Assembly: GCF_005765165.1 (NCBI RefSeq)
Contig: NZ_VCIW01000003.1
Location: 372,001 to 436,000 of the forward strand
Length of the DNA: 64,000 nt
Source of the DNA: Paenibacillus antri
GTDB lineage: Bacteria; Bacillota; Bacilli; Paenibacillales; YIM-B00363
Direction of reading: 5' to 3'
The notes beneath the pieces are model-generated. The model did not search any database. It was not told the DNA's origin and worked only from the letters and a program-made list of their open reading frames with translations. Shown here piece by piece: positions 52,629 through 61,209 of the stretch (positions are counted from its first letter, which is position 1; each line of letters starts with the position of its first letter). The position numbers and the translations under genes are program-made.

Positions 52629-52750
52629 GGAGCCCGGAACGAAGTTCTGAACGAAGTCGCATGAATCCAAAGATTGTATCATTCTCAGGAGAGGATGCAA
52701 GCTCCTATACTAATAACAGGATGGATCATCCAAATAAAGGGAGGATGACG

Positions 52751-54481
52751 ATGAAGCGGAAGAAGGGGAAATACGGACTGTCTGTTGCTCTGATTGCGAT
52801 TCTTTTATTTGTAAGCGCTTGCTCCGGTGGTGGGGGCGCAGGGGAGCCGGAGGGGGCGGAAGGAACGCCGAACGGAACGGGGAATGCGGAGAAGCCTGCG
52901 GAGACGCCGGCCGGGAGCGAGGAGGGACCGATCGATCCGCTCGGGAAATACGATCCCCCGATCGAAATCACGAGCGTTCGGATCGTCAACGATACGTTTA
53001 AGTACCCGGAAGGCGACGACATCGGCAATAACGTATGGACGCGCACGCTTCAAGAGAAGCTGGGCATCAACGTGAAATACGACTGGGTCGTCAGCGGCGA
53101 CGGACCCGGCGGGCAAGGCGAGCAGAAGATGAACGTCTCGATCGCGTCCGGCGATTTGCCGGATTTCATTCCGGTCAACGCTAAGCAGCTGAAGCAGCTG
53201 GTCGAAGCGGACCTGCTGATGGATTTGACGGACGTATACGATAAATACGCCTCGGACTTTACGAAGGAAATTATGTTGCAGGACGGGCCGAACGCGCTGG
53301 CGTCCGCGACGTTCGGCGGAAAGCTGATGGCTATTCCCAACACCGGCTCCGCGATGGACGGCGCGATGATGATCTGGATCCGGGACGACTGGCGGAAGAA
53401 GCTGAACTTGCCGGTGCCGCAGACGCTCGACGACGTGATCGCGATCGCCGAGGCGTTCACGACCCAAGATCCGGACGGCAACGGTCAAGCGGACACGATC
53501 GGCATGTCGCTGAATAAAGATTTGTACGGCGGCTACGCGGGCATCGACGGATTTCTGAACGCGTTCCATGCGTATCCGCGGCAATGGATCAAAGACGACA
53601 GCGGCAAGCTCGTCTTCGGCAGCGTGCAGCCGGAGATGCGGCAAGCGCTTCAGAAGCTGCAAGAGATGTTCAAGAACGGGCTGCTCGATCGAGAGTTCGG
53701 CGTGAAGGATCAAGGGAAGGCGGCGGAATTCGCCGCGTCGGGCAAGGTCGGATTGCACTTCGGGCAAATGTGGAACCCGCTCTGGCCGCTCGTCGACAGC
53801 AAGAAGAACGATCCGGCCGCGGAGTGGCAGTCGTACCCGCTCGTATCCGCCGACGCCGAGCCCGCCCTGCCGCGGGTCGGATTGACGGTAGGCGGGTATT
53901 ACGCGGTGCTGAAGGAAGCGAAGCATCCGGAAGCGCTGCTGAAGATCATTAACCTGTTCACGGAAACGGGCTGGGGCGAATCGACGACGCCGGACAATTA
54001 CGCGGCGCACTTCACGAGCGACGGCTTCGAGAAGCACAAGTACATTCCGTTCCAAACGTGGCCCGCTCGGAAAAACTTGGATATCCATCTTCACATCACG
54101 GAAGCGATGAACAGCGGAGACTTCTCGAAGCTGAACCCCGAGGAGCAGAACAACTTCCAACAGATCGACGCCTTCCTGAAAGGCGAGGCGGGCAGCGAGA
54201 TCGGCTGGGCGTATAACCAGGTGTTCGGCAAGGAAGGCTCCTTCAAGGTGATCAACCAGTACGTGAACGACGGAAGCCTGCTCCAAAACGAGTTTTTCGG
54301 AGCCCCGACGCCGACGATGGTCGACAAGGACGCGACGCTGCAGAAGATGGAGCTCGAAGTGTTCACGAAGATCATTCTGGGCGATCCGATCGAGCTGTTC
54401 GACAAGTTCGTCGAGGACTGGAAGAAGCTGGGCGGCGACGCGATGACGCAGGAAGTGAACGACTGGTACGCAAACAAGTAA
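52751..54481 (+). CDS. Extracellular solute-binding lipoprotein of an ABC importer
   Basis: Lipoprotein of 576 residues. Signal peptide with lipobox FVSAC (Cys24), a Gly/Glu/Pro-rich linker, then a large type 2 periplasmic-binding fold of the LplA/YtcQ type (family 1 solute-binding protein). Length and features such as WIRDDWRKKLNLPVP and YADK-like C-terminus match binders of oligo- or modified sugars in Paenibacillus. The start is ATG 52751, 6 bases after AAAGGGAGG; ATG 52745 overlaps it. It lies 122 bases after the YesN gene, with permeases following. Substrate unknown. Confidence 0.93.
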   Translation: MKRKKGKYGLSVALIAILLFVSACSGGGGAGEPEGAEGTPNGTGNAEKPAETPAGSEEGPIDPLGKYDPPIEITSVRIVNDTFKYPEGDDIGNNVWTRTLQEKLGINVKYDWVVSGDGPGGQGEQKMNVSIASGDLPDFIPVNAKQLKQLVEADLLMDLTDVYDKYASDFTKEIMLQDGPNALASATFGGKLMAIPNTGSAMDGAMMIWIRDDWRKKLNLPVPQTLDDVIAIAEAFTTQDPDGNGQADTIGMSLNKDLYGGYAGIDGFLNAFHAYPRQWIKDDSGKLVFGSVQPEMRQALQKLQEMFKNGLLDREFGVKDQGKAAEFAASGKVGLHFGQMWNPLWPLVDSKKNDPAAEWQSYPLVSADAEPALPRVGLTVGGYYAVLKEAKHPEALLKIINLFTETGWGESTTPDNYAAHFTSDGFEKHKYIPFQTWPARKNLDIHLHITEAMNSGDFSKLNPEEQNNFQQIDAFLKGEAGSEIGWAYNQVFGKEGSFKVINQYVNDGSLLQNEFFGAPTPTMVDKDATLQKMELEVFTKIILGDPIELFDKFVEDWKKLGGDAMTQEVNDWYANK

Positions 54482-54557
54482 ATCGCAATCGGCGAGGGGA
54501 GCGATTCTCACATATCGCCTTCCCTCGCTTCCCTTTCGCGGAAGGAGGCGCAAGCGC

Positions 54558-55457
54558 ATGCTGCAGAAAATAAAATCCCCCTACTGGCCGCTTCACCTCA
54601 TGCTGCTGCCGGGGGTGCTTCTCGTTCTCGTCTTCAGCTACGGTCCGTTGTTCGGCATCGTCATCGCGTTCCAACGATTTCTCCCGGCCAAGGGCTTCTT
54701 CGATTCGCAGTGGATCGGGCTCGACAACTTCCGATACGTGTTGGACTTGCCCGATTCATCAAGAATACTATGGAACACGGTCATCATCGCGTTCTTCAAG
54801 ATCGTCGTCGGTTTCATCGTCCCGGTCGTCGTCTCGCTGCTCTTGAACGAGGTGCGCAAGGAGATGTTCAAGCGCAGCATCCAGACGATGATCTATTTGC
54901 CGCATTTCTTGTCTTGGATCATTCTGGGCGGCATCCTGATCGACATTCTGTCGCCGTCCAGCGGCATCGTGAACCAATTCCTCGTCTGGTTCGGCATCGA
55001 GCCGATCTATTTCTTAGGCGACAACGCCTGGTTCCGTCCGGTACTCGTGTTATCCGACGTCTGGAAGGAATTCGGCTTCAATACGATCGTCTACCTCGCG
55101 GCGCTTACCAGCATCAATCCCTCGCTGTACGAGGCGGCGATCGTGGACGGGGCGGGGCGATGGAAGCAGACGCTGCATATTACGCTGCCGGGCATGATGC
55201 CGATCATCGTCCTCACGTTGACGCTCAGCCTCGGCAACGTGCTGAACGCCGGCTTCGATCAGGTGTTCAACCTGTACAGCCCGCAAGTGTACGAGACGGG
55301 GGATATCATCGATACGTTCGTGTATCGGATCGGCCTCGTCGACGCGCAATACGGCGTCGCGACCGCGGTCGGCTTGTTTAAATCGGTCGTTTCGCTCGTC
55401 TTCATTTCGGCATCGTATTATTTGGCTTATCGATTGGCGAATTATCGCATTTTCTAA
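54558..55457 (+). CDS. ABC transporter permease (LplB type)
   Basis: Inner-membrane permease of 299 residues with six membrane segments (MalF-like, CUT1 family). The EAA loop that contacts the ATPase is YEAAIVDGAGRWKQTLHITLPGM in pattern, near residues 195-215. AAGGAGG precedes ATG 54558. It stands between the binding protein and the second permease (14 bases to the next gene). No ATPase gene is in the window; a shared MsmX-type ATPase encoded elsewhere is the usual solution for this family. Confidence 0.95.
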   Translation: MLQKIKSPYWPLHLMLLPGVLLVLVFSYGPLFGIVIAFQRFLPAKGFFDSQWIGLDNFRYVLDLPDSSRILWNTVIIAFFKIVVGFIVPVVVSLLLNEVRKEMFKRSIQTMIYLPHFLSWIILGGILIDILSPSSGIVNQFLVWFGIEPIYFLGDNAWFRPVLVLSDVWKEFGFNTIVYLAALTSINPSLYEAAIVDGAGRWKQTLHITLPGMMPIIVLTLTLSLGNVLNAGFDQVFNLYSPQVYETGDIIDTFVYRIGLVDAQYGVATAVGLFKSVVSLVFISASYYLAYRLANYRIF

Positions 55458-55471
55458 GGAGGAGGGGGAAG

Positions 55472-56356
55472 ATGGTAGAGCATCTCGGCTTCGGGAGAAG
55501 GCTGTTCCTCGGCGTCAACTACGCGGCGTTGGCGGCGCTCGCCTTGTTGTGCCTCCTCCCGCTGATCCATGTGCTGGCGATCTCGTTCAGCTCGAGCCAG
55601 GCGGCGACGGCGGGACTCGTGAAGCTGTGGCCGGTCGAATTCACGGTCAGCTCGTACGAATTCGTTCTCGCCAAGCCCGCCTTCACGCAATCGATCGGCG
55701 TCTCGCTGCAGCGGGTGTTGCTGGGCGTTCTGGTCAATATGCTGCTTACGGTATTGATCGCCTATCCGCTCGCGAAGGAAGCGAAAAAATTTCCGTACCG
55801 CACGGCGTACGTCTGGTTTTTCGTCATTACGATGTTGTTTCACGGCGGACTCATTCCGCTGTACATGACGGTGAAGTATACGGGCATCATGAACACGCTG
55901 TGGGCGCTCGTGCTGCCGAACGCCGTCCCGGTATTCAACGTCGTCCTGCTGCTCAACTTCTTCCGGGGATTGCCGAAGGAGCTGGAGGAGGCGGCGTTCA
56001 TGGACGGCGCCGGCCATTGGACGACGCTGTGGCGCGTCATGGTGCCGTTATCCGCGCCGGCGCTCGCGACCATTACGCTGTTCGCCACCGTCGGCCACTG
56101 GAACGCATGGTTCGACGGGCTCATCTTCATGAATTCGCCGGACAATTACCCGCTGCAGAGCTATCTCCAGACGGTCGTCATCAATCGCGACTTATCGCTC
56201 GTCTCTTCGTCGGACTTGAAGGCGCTGGCGGAGGTGAGCGATCGGACGGCTAAGGCGGCGCAAATCTTCCTCGGCGCGCTGCCGATCCTGCTCGTATATC
56301 CGTTCTTGCAGCGGTTCTTCATGAAGGGGATCGTGCTCGGCAGCGTGAAGGAATGA
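55472..56356 (+). CDS. ABC transporter permease (LplC/YtcP type)
   Basis: Partner permease of 294 residues (MalG-like, CUT1 family) with six membrane segments. The EAA loop is LEEAAFMDGAGHWTTLWRVMVP in pattern, near residues 175-197, and the C-terminus QRFFMKGIVLGSVKE is typical of LplC proteins. AAGGAGGAGG precedes ATG 55472. Last gene of the importer operon; it ends 20 bases before a strong terminator shared with the convergent PhyH gene. Confidence 0.95.
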   Translation: MVEHLGFGRRLFLGVNYAALAALALLCLLPLIHVLAISFSSSQAATAGLVKLWPVEFTVSSYEFVLAKPAFTQSIGVSLQRVLLGVLVNMLLTVLIAYPLAKEAKKFPYRTAYVWFFVITMLFHGGLIPLYMTVKYTGIMNTLWALVLPNAVPVFNVVLLLNFFRGLPKELEEAAFMDGAGHWTTLWRVMVPLSAPALATITLFATVGHWNAWFDGLIFMNSPDNYPLQSYLQTVVINRDLSLVSSSDLKALAEVSDRTAKAAQIFLGALPILLVYPFLQRFFMKGIVLGSVKE

Positions 56357-56375
56357 AGTCGATCGGAAGGAAGGA

Positions 56376-56407
56376 GGGGCGCCCGCAGGATCGGGCGCCC
56401 CATTCTT
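56376..56407. terminator. Bidirectional terminator after the importer operon
   Basis: Perfect 10-bp stem GGGGCGCCCG / CGGGCGCCCC with a 6-base loop. Rightward it is followed by ATTCTT, leftward by TCCTTCCTTCC. It separates the permease gene from the convergent PhyH gene. Confidence 0.8.
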
Positions 56408-56411
56408 ATGA

Positions 56412-57236
56412 TTACGATATTTTCTCGTACACCGTCGGGAAGTGGTCGCCGGCGAGAATTTCGCCGGGCTTCACCTGCACGTAATCGTGCATCGGATGAT
56501 TCGCGAGCGGCTCGTACCGGGTATGCCCGGGCATGTAGTGGACGGCGATGGCGCGCCGCTTCAGCTGCGATCGATTATGCGGCGAGCCGTGCCACGTCAG
56601 GCAGTGGTGATAGCCGACTTGCCCCTTCTTGATCTCGAAAGGAACGGCTTCGACGACGGCGCCCTCGGGGAGCAGCTCCGGCTGCTTGTGGTACGGCTTG
56701 AAGTCCGGCGTCGCTCCGATGTATTTCTGATGGTTGCCCCACTTGTGACTGCCGGGCACCATCCACATGCAGCCGTTCTCGATGACGGCGTCGTCGAGCG
56801 CGACCCACGCGCTGACGAGGTCGGCGGGCTGGATGATCGGCCAGAGCGGATGGTCCTGATGCCAGCCCGTCGGCCCACCGGATAACGGCGGTTTGTACTG
56901 CACTTGATCGTGCCAAATTCGCACCGCGTCCGTTCCGCACAGCTGCGCGATTTCCTCGCAGATCGTCCGGTTCGCCGCGTGCTGATAGAAAGCGTCGCTG
57001 GCCATCCAGATGTTTACGATCTGCACGACGCGCTCGGTGACCGTCATCTTCATGTTATCGTACAAAGAGTTGTTTCCCAGCATATTGTGGTTGAGCACCG
57101 GCTTCTTCACGGACTTGCCTTCCATAACGAGATCGAGCTCCGCGCGAAGCGCTTCGACTTCCTCGTCGTTCAGCACGACGTCTCCTTTCAAAAAACCGTT
57201 CCGGTGAAATTCCTCGATTTGGGCTTCCGTCAACAT
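56412..57236 (-). CDS. Phytanoyl-CoA dioxygenase family protein (PhyH 1)
   Basis: Non-haem Fe(II)/2-oxoglutarate oxygenase of 274 residues. The facial triad reads HxD in GWHQDHPLWP, then the distal His in LTWHGSPHNRS; the following Arg/Ser (NRS, KRRAIAVHYM) fit 2-oxoglutarate binding. Members hydroxylate unactivated C-H bonds; the real substrate here is unlikely to be phytanoyl-CoA. A GGGGAGAA-type site precedes ATG 57236. It is divergent from the AraC gene at 57378, and that pair repeats the arrangement at 62606/63685. Confidence 0.93.
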   Translation of the reverse strand: MLTEAQIEEFHRNGFLKGDVVLNDEEVEALRAELDLVMEGKSVKKPVLNHNMLGNNSLYDNMKMTVTERVVQIVNIWMASDAFYQHAANRTICEEIAQLCGTDAVRIWHDQVQYKPPLSGGPTGWHQDHPLWPIIQPADLVSAWVALDDAVIENGCMWMVPGSHKWGNHQKYIGATPDFKPYHKQPELLPEGAVVEAVPFEIKKGQVGYHHCLTWHGSPHNRSQLKRRAIAVHYMPGHTRYEPLANHPMHDYVQVKPGEILAGDHFPTVYEKIS

Positions 57237-57377
57237 ATGCTGTTCTCCCCTTCGAAATAATGTTGTTTACGGTTCCATCATACGGAAGGAGGAGCCGAAC
57301 GTATTTAGAATTAATCATAGAGTAGTTGCGATTTTTCAAGATCGCGCATCCAGAAGGGAACCGGAGGTGCCGCGTAC

Positions 57378-58253
57378 ATGCATGAGGGATCGGTGAACGA
57401 TATGCTGCCGGTCGTAAACTTCGCGAGCAGGGATGCGGCGGACGCGGGAAATTACTGGGGACCGCGCGTGATTCCGGATTATCAGCTGTTCTATGTCGCG
57501 TCGGGCGAAGCCCGGCTGACGGTCGGCGAGGAGGAGCACAGGATCGATCCCGGACAATTCGCGTATTTCGGCTATGACCATCCGCATCGGCTGCAAGTCG
57601 TTCGGCCGACCGAATATTTCAGCATTCATTTTCTATGGAACGGGCCTTCGTCTACGCCGGTCCATCCCGCCTACGGCATTCGGGAGGTGGACGAGGCGAT
57701 GCTGCGCCGCGCGGGCGGCCTTCACCGCGTCGAGTGTCCGGGCTTCGGGTCCGTCGAGCTGCCGCATCGGCTGTCCGCCGTCGGCGTCGAGCCGATTCTG
57801 ACGCGCATCGTGAAGGAATACCGCCAGGAGCAGCCGGGTTATCCGGCGATGCTGCGGGCGCATATGACGGAGCTGCTGATGGAGCTTCTGCGGAGCCGGA
57901 TGGAGGGGGGCGCGGCGAGTCGTCGCGGCCGGATCGACGTCGCCCTGCGCGCGATGCGGGAGCAGCCGGCGAAGCCGTGGACGGTAGCGGAGCTTGCGAG
58001 TCTGTGCGGATACCATCCGAGTTATTTCACGTTGTTGTTCTCGCGGGAGATGGGGCGGAAGCCGAAACATTTCCTCATCCACGAACGGATCAAGCAAGCG
58101 AAGCAGGCGCTGCTGCGCGGAGAGGCGATCGATTCGATCGCCGAGCGGCTCGGCTACGGAAGCATCCATTACTTCAGCAACAACTTCAAGAAGGAGACCG
58201 GCTTGTCGCCGAGCGAATTCAGACAGCGGCCCGATCGCGGTTCGGACGGTTGA
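57378..58253 (+). CDS. AraC-family regulator divergent from PhyH 1
   Basis: Regulator of 291 residues. N-terminal cupin-type sensor (about 15-100: PRVIPDYQLFYVASGEARLTV in pattern, GQFAYFGYDHPH), C-terminal double HTH (about 190-285: WTVAELASLCGYHPSYFTLLF and GYGSIHYFSNNFKKETGLSPSEFR, in pattern). GGAGGTG precedes ATG 57378 by 9 bases. Its sensor opening resembles that of the partial AraC at 63685 (PRAISDFQFVFVASG), so the two likely sense related ligands. The 141-base divergent region contains a small hairpin GCGAT/ATCGC near 57328. Confidence 0.93.
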   Translation: MHEGSVNDMLPVVNFASRDAADAGNYWGPRVIPDYQLFYVASGEARLTVGEEEHRIDPGQFAYFGYDHPHRLQVVRPTEYFSIHFLWNGPSSTPVHPAYGIREVDEAMLRRAGGLHRVECPGFGSVELPHRLSAVGVEPILTRIVKEYRQEQPGYPAMLRAHMTELLMELLRSRMEGGAASRRGRIDVALRAMREQPAKPWTVAELASLCGYHPSYFTLLFSREMGRKPKHFLIHERIKQAKQALLRGEAIDSIAERLGYGSIHYFSNNFKKETGLSPSEFRQRPDRGSDG

Positions 58254-58306
58254 CGATGCGGAGCGTTTGGCGAATCGACCAACTTTTTTTACAGATCCTC
58301 CAAGAT

Positions 58307-58320
58307 TGGAAGCGGTTGAA
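58307..58320. promoter_or_regulatory. Possible cre site upstream of PhyH 2
   Basis: TGGAAGCGGTTGAA has the central CG and flanking AA/TT features of cre but departs from consensus at three positions. It lies 49 bases before ATG 58369, next to TATACT (58326-58331), a candidate -10. Confidence 0.35.
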
Positions 58321-58368
58321 CGACTTATACTGTCCGTAGAAATCCAAATACGAAGGGTGAGGACGGGA

Positions 58369-59148
58369 ATGAACGATCGCCGGGTATTGGAACAGGAGAA
58401 GATCGATTATTATCGGGAAAACGGGTTCGTGCAAATCGACGATGTCTTATCGAGCGAAGAAGTCGAGGAGCTGCGCGAGTATTTGTTCGAAACGATGGAT
58501 CAAAGCGGCGGAAGAAGCTTACAGACGGACAAGGAAGACGGATTGTATTACCGCGTACTCAATCAACGCGTGAATACGTGGCGGGATCACGGGGGGATGG
58601 CGCGCTTCGTGCTCGGCTCTCGGTTCGCGGACATGGGCAAGCAGCTAACGGGCTTCGAGGGCATTCGTCTGTTCCATGACCACGCGCTGTTCAAGATGCC
58701 GAAGGATTCGAAGCCGACGCCGTGGCATCAGGATTGGCCGTACTGGCCGATGCGGGAGACCGGGGCGTTCTCGATTTGGATCGCGCTCGACGACGTGGAC
58801 GAGAACAACGGCTGCATGATGTTCGTCCCGAAGTCGCAAAAGATTAAAAATCTAAAGAGCGTAAGCTTGGTCAGTCCCGAGGACATCTTCGCCCAAGACG
58901 GCGCCCGGGAGGTCGATCGGAACACGGCGGCGATCGTCCGAATGAAGGCGGGCAGCTGCACGTTCCACGACGGCCTCACGTTCCATTACGCCCACGCCAA
59001 CCGGCTAGATAAACCGCGTCGCGCGCTCGCGATCATCTACATGGCCGACGGCACGACGTACAGCGGGGCGCCGCACGTATGCACGGACGGCTTGGGCCTG
59101 GCGCCGGGCGACGTTATCAAGGGCGGGCTGTTCCCGAAGCTGGCCTAG
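58369..59148 (+). CDS. Phytanoyl-CoA dioxygenase family protein (PhyH 2)
   Basis: Fe(II)/2-oxoglutarate oxygenase of 259 residues. HxD is in PWHQDWPYWPM, the distal His in CTFHDGLTFHYAHANRL with the 2-oxoglutarate Arg probably in the following KPRRALAI. It shares with PhyH 1 the WHQD..W(P) context and the motif ALDD..(E)NGCM, so they are paralogues of one subgroup, while PhyH 3 is more distant. ATG 58369 follows GGTGAGG by 6 bases; a longer open frame upstream overlaps the AraC gene and is a shadow. Same strand as the AraC at 57378, 115 bases downstream. Confidence 0.93.
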   Translation: MNDRRVLEQEKIDYYRENGFVQIDDVLSSEEVEELREYLFETMDQSGGRSLQTDKEDGLYYRVLNQRVNTWRDHGGMARFVLGSRFADMGKQLTGFEGIRLFHDHALFKMPKDSKPTPWHQDWPYWPMRETGAFSIWIALDDVDENNGCMMFVPKSQKIKNLKSVSLVSPEDIFAQDGAREVDRNTAAIVRMKAGSCTFHDGLTFHYAHANRLDKPRRALAIIYMADGTTYSGAPHVCTDGLGLAPGDVIKGGLFPKLA

Positions 59149-59196
59149 GCGGATTCGGATCGATTCGAGCAACATGCCCGCATCCGACGGACGTAT

Positions 59197-59238
59197 GTCC
59201 GGATCGACCATGACAGGGCGATCCGGACACGATATGAT
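59197..59238 (+). promoter_or_regulatory. Promoter with operator arms for the Gfo/Idh-AraC-sulfatase operon
   Basis: -35 ATGACA (59210-59215), 17-base spacer, -10 TATGAT (59233-59238). A perfect 10-base inverted repeat flanks the -35: GTCCGGATCG at 59197-59206 and CGATCCGGAC at 59219-59228, centres 22 bases apart. No T-run follows, so this is better read as an operator than as a terminator for PhyH 2. Confidence 0.65.
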
Positions 59239-59244
59239 CGAGGT

Positions 59245-59258
59245 AGCAAGCGCTTCCA
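59245..59258. promoter_or_regulatory. cre-like site downstream of the -10
   Basis: AGCAAGCGCTTCCA fits the reverse cre pattern (TGWnAnCGnTTWCA) at most positions. It overlaps the expected transcription start, where CcpA would repress. The AGCGCTT core is shared with the cre-like site at 40207. Confidence 0.55.
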
Positions 59259-59285
59259 CAAGCGCATTCGGAAAGGATGACGATC

Positions 59286-60305
59286 ATGATCAACATCGCC
59301 GTCGTCGGCGTCAACAACATCGGCAAGCTGCATTGCCAAGCCTATGCGAAGCATCCGAAAGCGCGGTTGGTCGCGGTTTGCGACCTGCTCGAAGAGCGGG
59401 CGGCGGCGGCCGGCCGCGAGTTCGGCGTTCCCGCCTATACGAGCTTGGAGCGTCTGCTCGAGTCCGAGTCGGTCGACGCTGTGGCCGTAGCGACGGCCGG
59501 GGAGGAGAAGGGTGGCCATCATTTCGATCCCGCGATGCTCGCCATGCGCGCGGGCAAGGACGTCTTGGTGGAGAAGCCGATTTCGAACCGAATCGAATTG
59601 GCCCGCGAGATGGTCGCGTTCGCGCGCGAGAAGGGCGTGCGTCTCGCCTGCAACTTGAACCACCGCTTCTCGCCCGCCGCCTTCCGCGCCAAGGAGCTCG
59701 TCGAGGAAGGCAAGCTCGGAACGATCCTGTTCGTAAATATGCGCCTGACGATCCGCAATCCGTCCGACGAGACGCCGTGGCTCCACCTTCGGGCGCTGCA
59801 TCCGCACTCGATCGACGTGATGCGTTATTTCGCCGGCGACGTCCGCCGCGTACAGTCGTTCCTGACGCAGGCGCCCGGCCGGACGTCCTGGTCCACCGCG
59901 TCGATCAATATGGAGTTCGAATCCGGCGCGGTCGGCCATCTGACGGGCAGCTACGACATGTCCATGCGTCACCCGATCGAATGCCTGGAAATCGGAGGGA
60001 CGTCAGGCCGTCTGCTGCTCGATAACGTCTATGAGACGATGACGTACTTCCCGCACGACTCGGACGACCGGCTCGTGCTGCAAAATCCGATCTTCGGCGG
60101 CATGCAAGGGTTCAACGATACGTTCCGGCTGCGGATCGACCGCTTCCTCGAGGATATCGCCCGGGGCGCGTCGCCGGACGACGTCGCCGCCTCGGGCGAG
60201 GACGCGCTCGCCGCGCAGGAGACGATCGAAGCGGCGATCCGCTCCTTCCAATCCGGCGGAGCGCCGGCCGTCGTCGAACGCAGCGGGGGACGCGATCATG
60301 CGTAA
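59286..60305 (+). CDS. Gfo/Idh/MocA family oxidoreductase
   Basis: NAD(P)-dependent dehydrogenase of 339 residues acting mainly on sugars, inositols or their derivatives. The Rossmann motif is INIAVVGVNNIGKLH (a G.NN.G variant), the family motif is VLVEKPISN (EKP), and the C-domain has NHRFSPAAFR and the catalytic-type His in LHPHSIDVMRYF. ATG 59286 has AAAGG 9 bases upstream; ATG 59277 is adjacent to that site. First gene of a tightly packed operon: it overlaps the next AraC gene by 8 bases. Confidence 0.94.
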   Translation: MINIAVVGVNNIGKLHCQAYAKHPKARLVAVCDLLEERAAAAGREFGVPAYTSLERLLESESVDAVAVATAGEEKGGHHFDPAMLAMRAGKDVLVEKPISNRIELAREMVAFAREKGVRLACNLNHRFSPAAFRAKELVEEGKLGTILFVNMRLTIRNPSDETPWLHLRALHPHSIDVMRYFAGDVRRVQSFLTQAPGRTSWSTASINMEFESGAVGHLTGSYDMSMRHPIECLEIGGTSGRLLLDNVYETMTYFPHDSDDRLVLQNPIFGGMQGFNDTFRLRIDRFLEDIARGASPDDVAASGEDALAAQETIEAAIRSFQSGGAPAVVERSGGRDHA

Positions 60306-61209
60306 GCTGAACAGCAGCGCGTTCATGAAGGAGGACTTCCCGTTCTGGATCGCTCGCACGACGCAGGGCAACGTCGACGAGCACGGGCACGACTTCGTCG
60401 AGCTCGTCTACGTCGTCCGCGGAAGAGGGCGGCATCGCTTCGACGGCGCGTCGTACGATATTCATGCTGGCGACGTGTTCATTATCAATCCGGGAGAGAC
60501 GCATGCGTACTCCGTCCAACCCGGCGATTCGATGGAGATCGTCAACTGTCTGTTCATGCCGTCGTTCATTCCGGACTCGCTGCTTCGGGAGCTGAACGTC
60601 ACGGATGCGATGGATTATTTCTACGTGCATCCGTTCCTCCAGCGGGACCAGCGGTTCAATCACCGCTTGAACCTGCACGGCGAAGACGCGGACAACGTGC
60701 TCGGCCTGCTCGAGAGCATGCTTCGCGAACAGGGGGGAGCGGGCACCGGCTTCGCTACGATACTGAGGCTGAAGCTGCTCGAGCTGCTCATTCTGTTGTC
60801 GCGTTTTTACAAGACGATCGGACGCGGCGCTGCCTCGCCGTCGCCGAGACAGCAGGACCGAACGATGACGGCCAGACGCCTGTACGGTTATATGGAGAGA
60901 AATTACGATAAGAAGCTGACGCTGCAGTCGTTGTCGGAGCTGTTCAACATCAGCTCCCGGCACTTAAACCGGCTTATCCGCCGCCAATACGGCAAGAGCG
61001 TCGTGGACGTCCTGCACGACATTCGCATCGGCCGCGCCAAGCGGCTGCTTCTCGACACCGACGAGAAGGTCATCTCGATCGCGTCGCTCGTCGGCTACGA
61101 AGATTCCTCCTTCTTCACGCGCCTGTTTCAGCGCCACGTCGGCTGCTCCCCGAGCCGGTATCGGTCGCTTCACGACGGCGAGGAGCTGGAAGGCGGACGC
61201 ACGTCGTGA
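60298..61209 (+). CDS. AraC-family regulator inside the sulfatase operon
   Basis: Regulator of 303 residues. Cupin-type sensor (about 15-100) with EHGHDFVELVYVVRG and GDVFIINPGETHAY; AraC double HTH (about 200-292) with LTLQSLSELFNISSRHLNRL and GYEDSSFFTRLFQRHVGCSPSRYR, in pattern. It is similar across the sensor to the AraC at 48234 (THTHDFLEFVYV, GDVFVLEPETYHSY), so these two form one subtype. It overlaps the gene before by 8 bases and the sulfatase by 4 bases; it probably regulates its own operon through the arms at 59197-59228. Confidence 0.94.
   Translation: MRKLNSSAFMKEDFPFWIARTTQGNVDEHGHDFVELVYVVRGRGRHRFDGASYDIHAGDVFIINPGETHAYSVQPGDSMEIVNCLFMPSFIPDSLLRELNVTDAMDYFYVHPFLQRDQRFNHRLNLHGEDADNVLGLLESMLREQGGAGTGFATILRLKLLELLILLSRFYKTIGRGAASPSPRQQDRTMTARRLYGYMERNYDKKLTLQSLSELFNISSRHLNRLIRRQYGKSVVDVLHDIRIGRAKRLLLDTDEKVISIASLVGYEDSSFFTRLFQRHVGCSPSRYRSLHDGEELEGGRTS

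Noticed and set aside
52719-52731. GGATG-GAT-CATCC palindrome before the solute-binding protein gene as a response-regulator site
   Set aside because: Short arms and a single copy; YesN-type regulators usually bind direct repeats.
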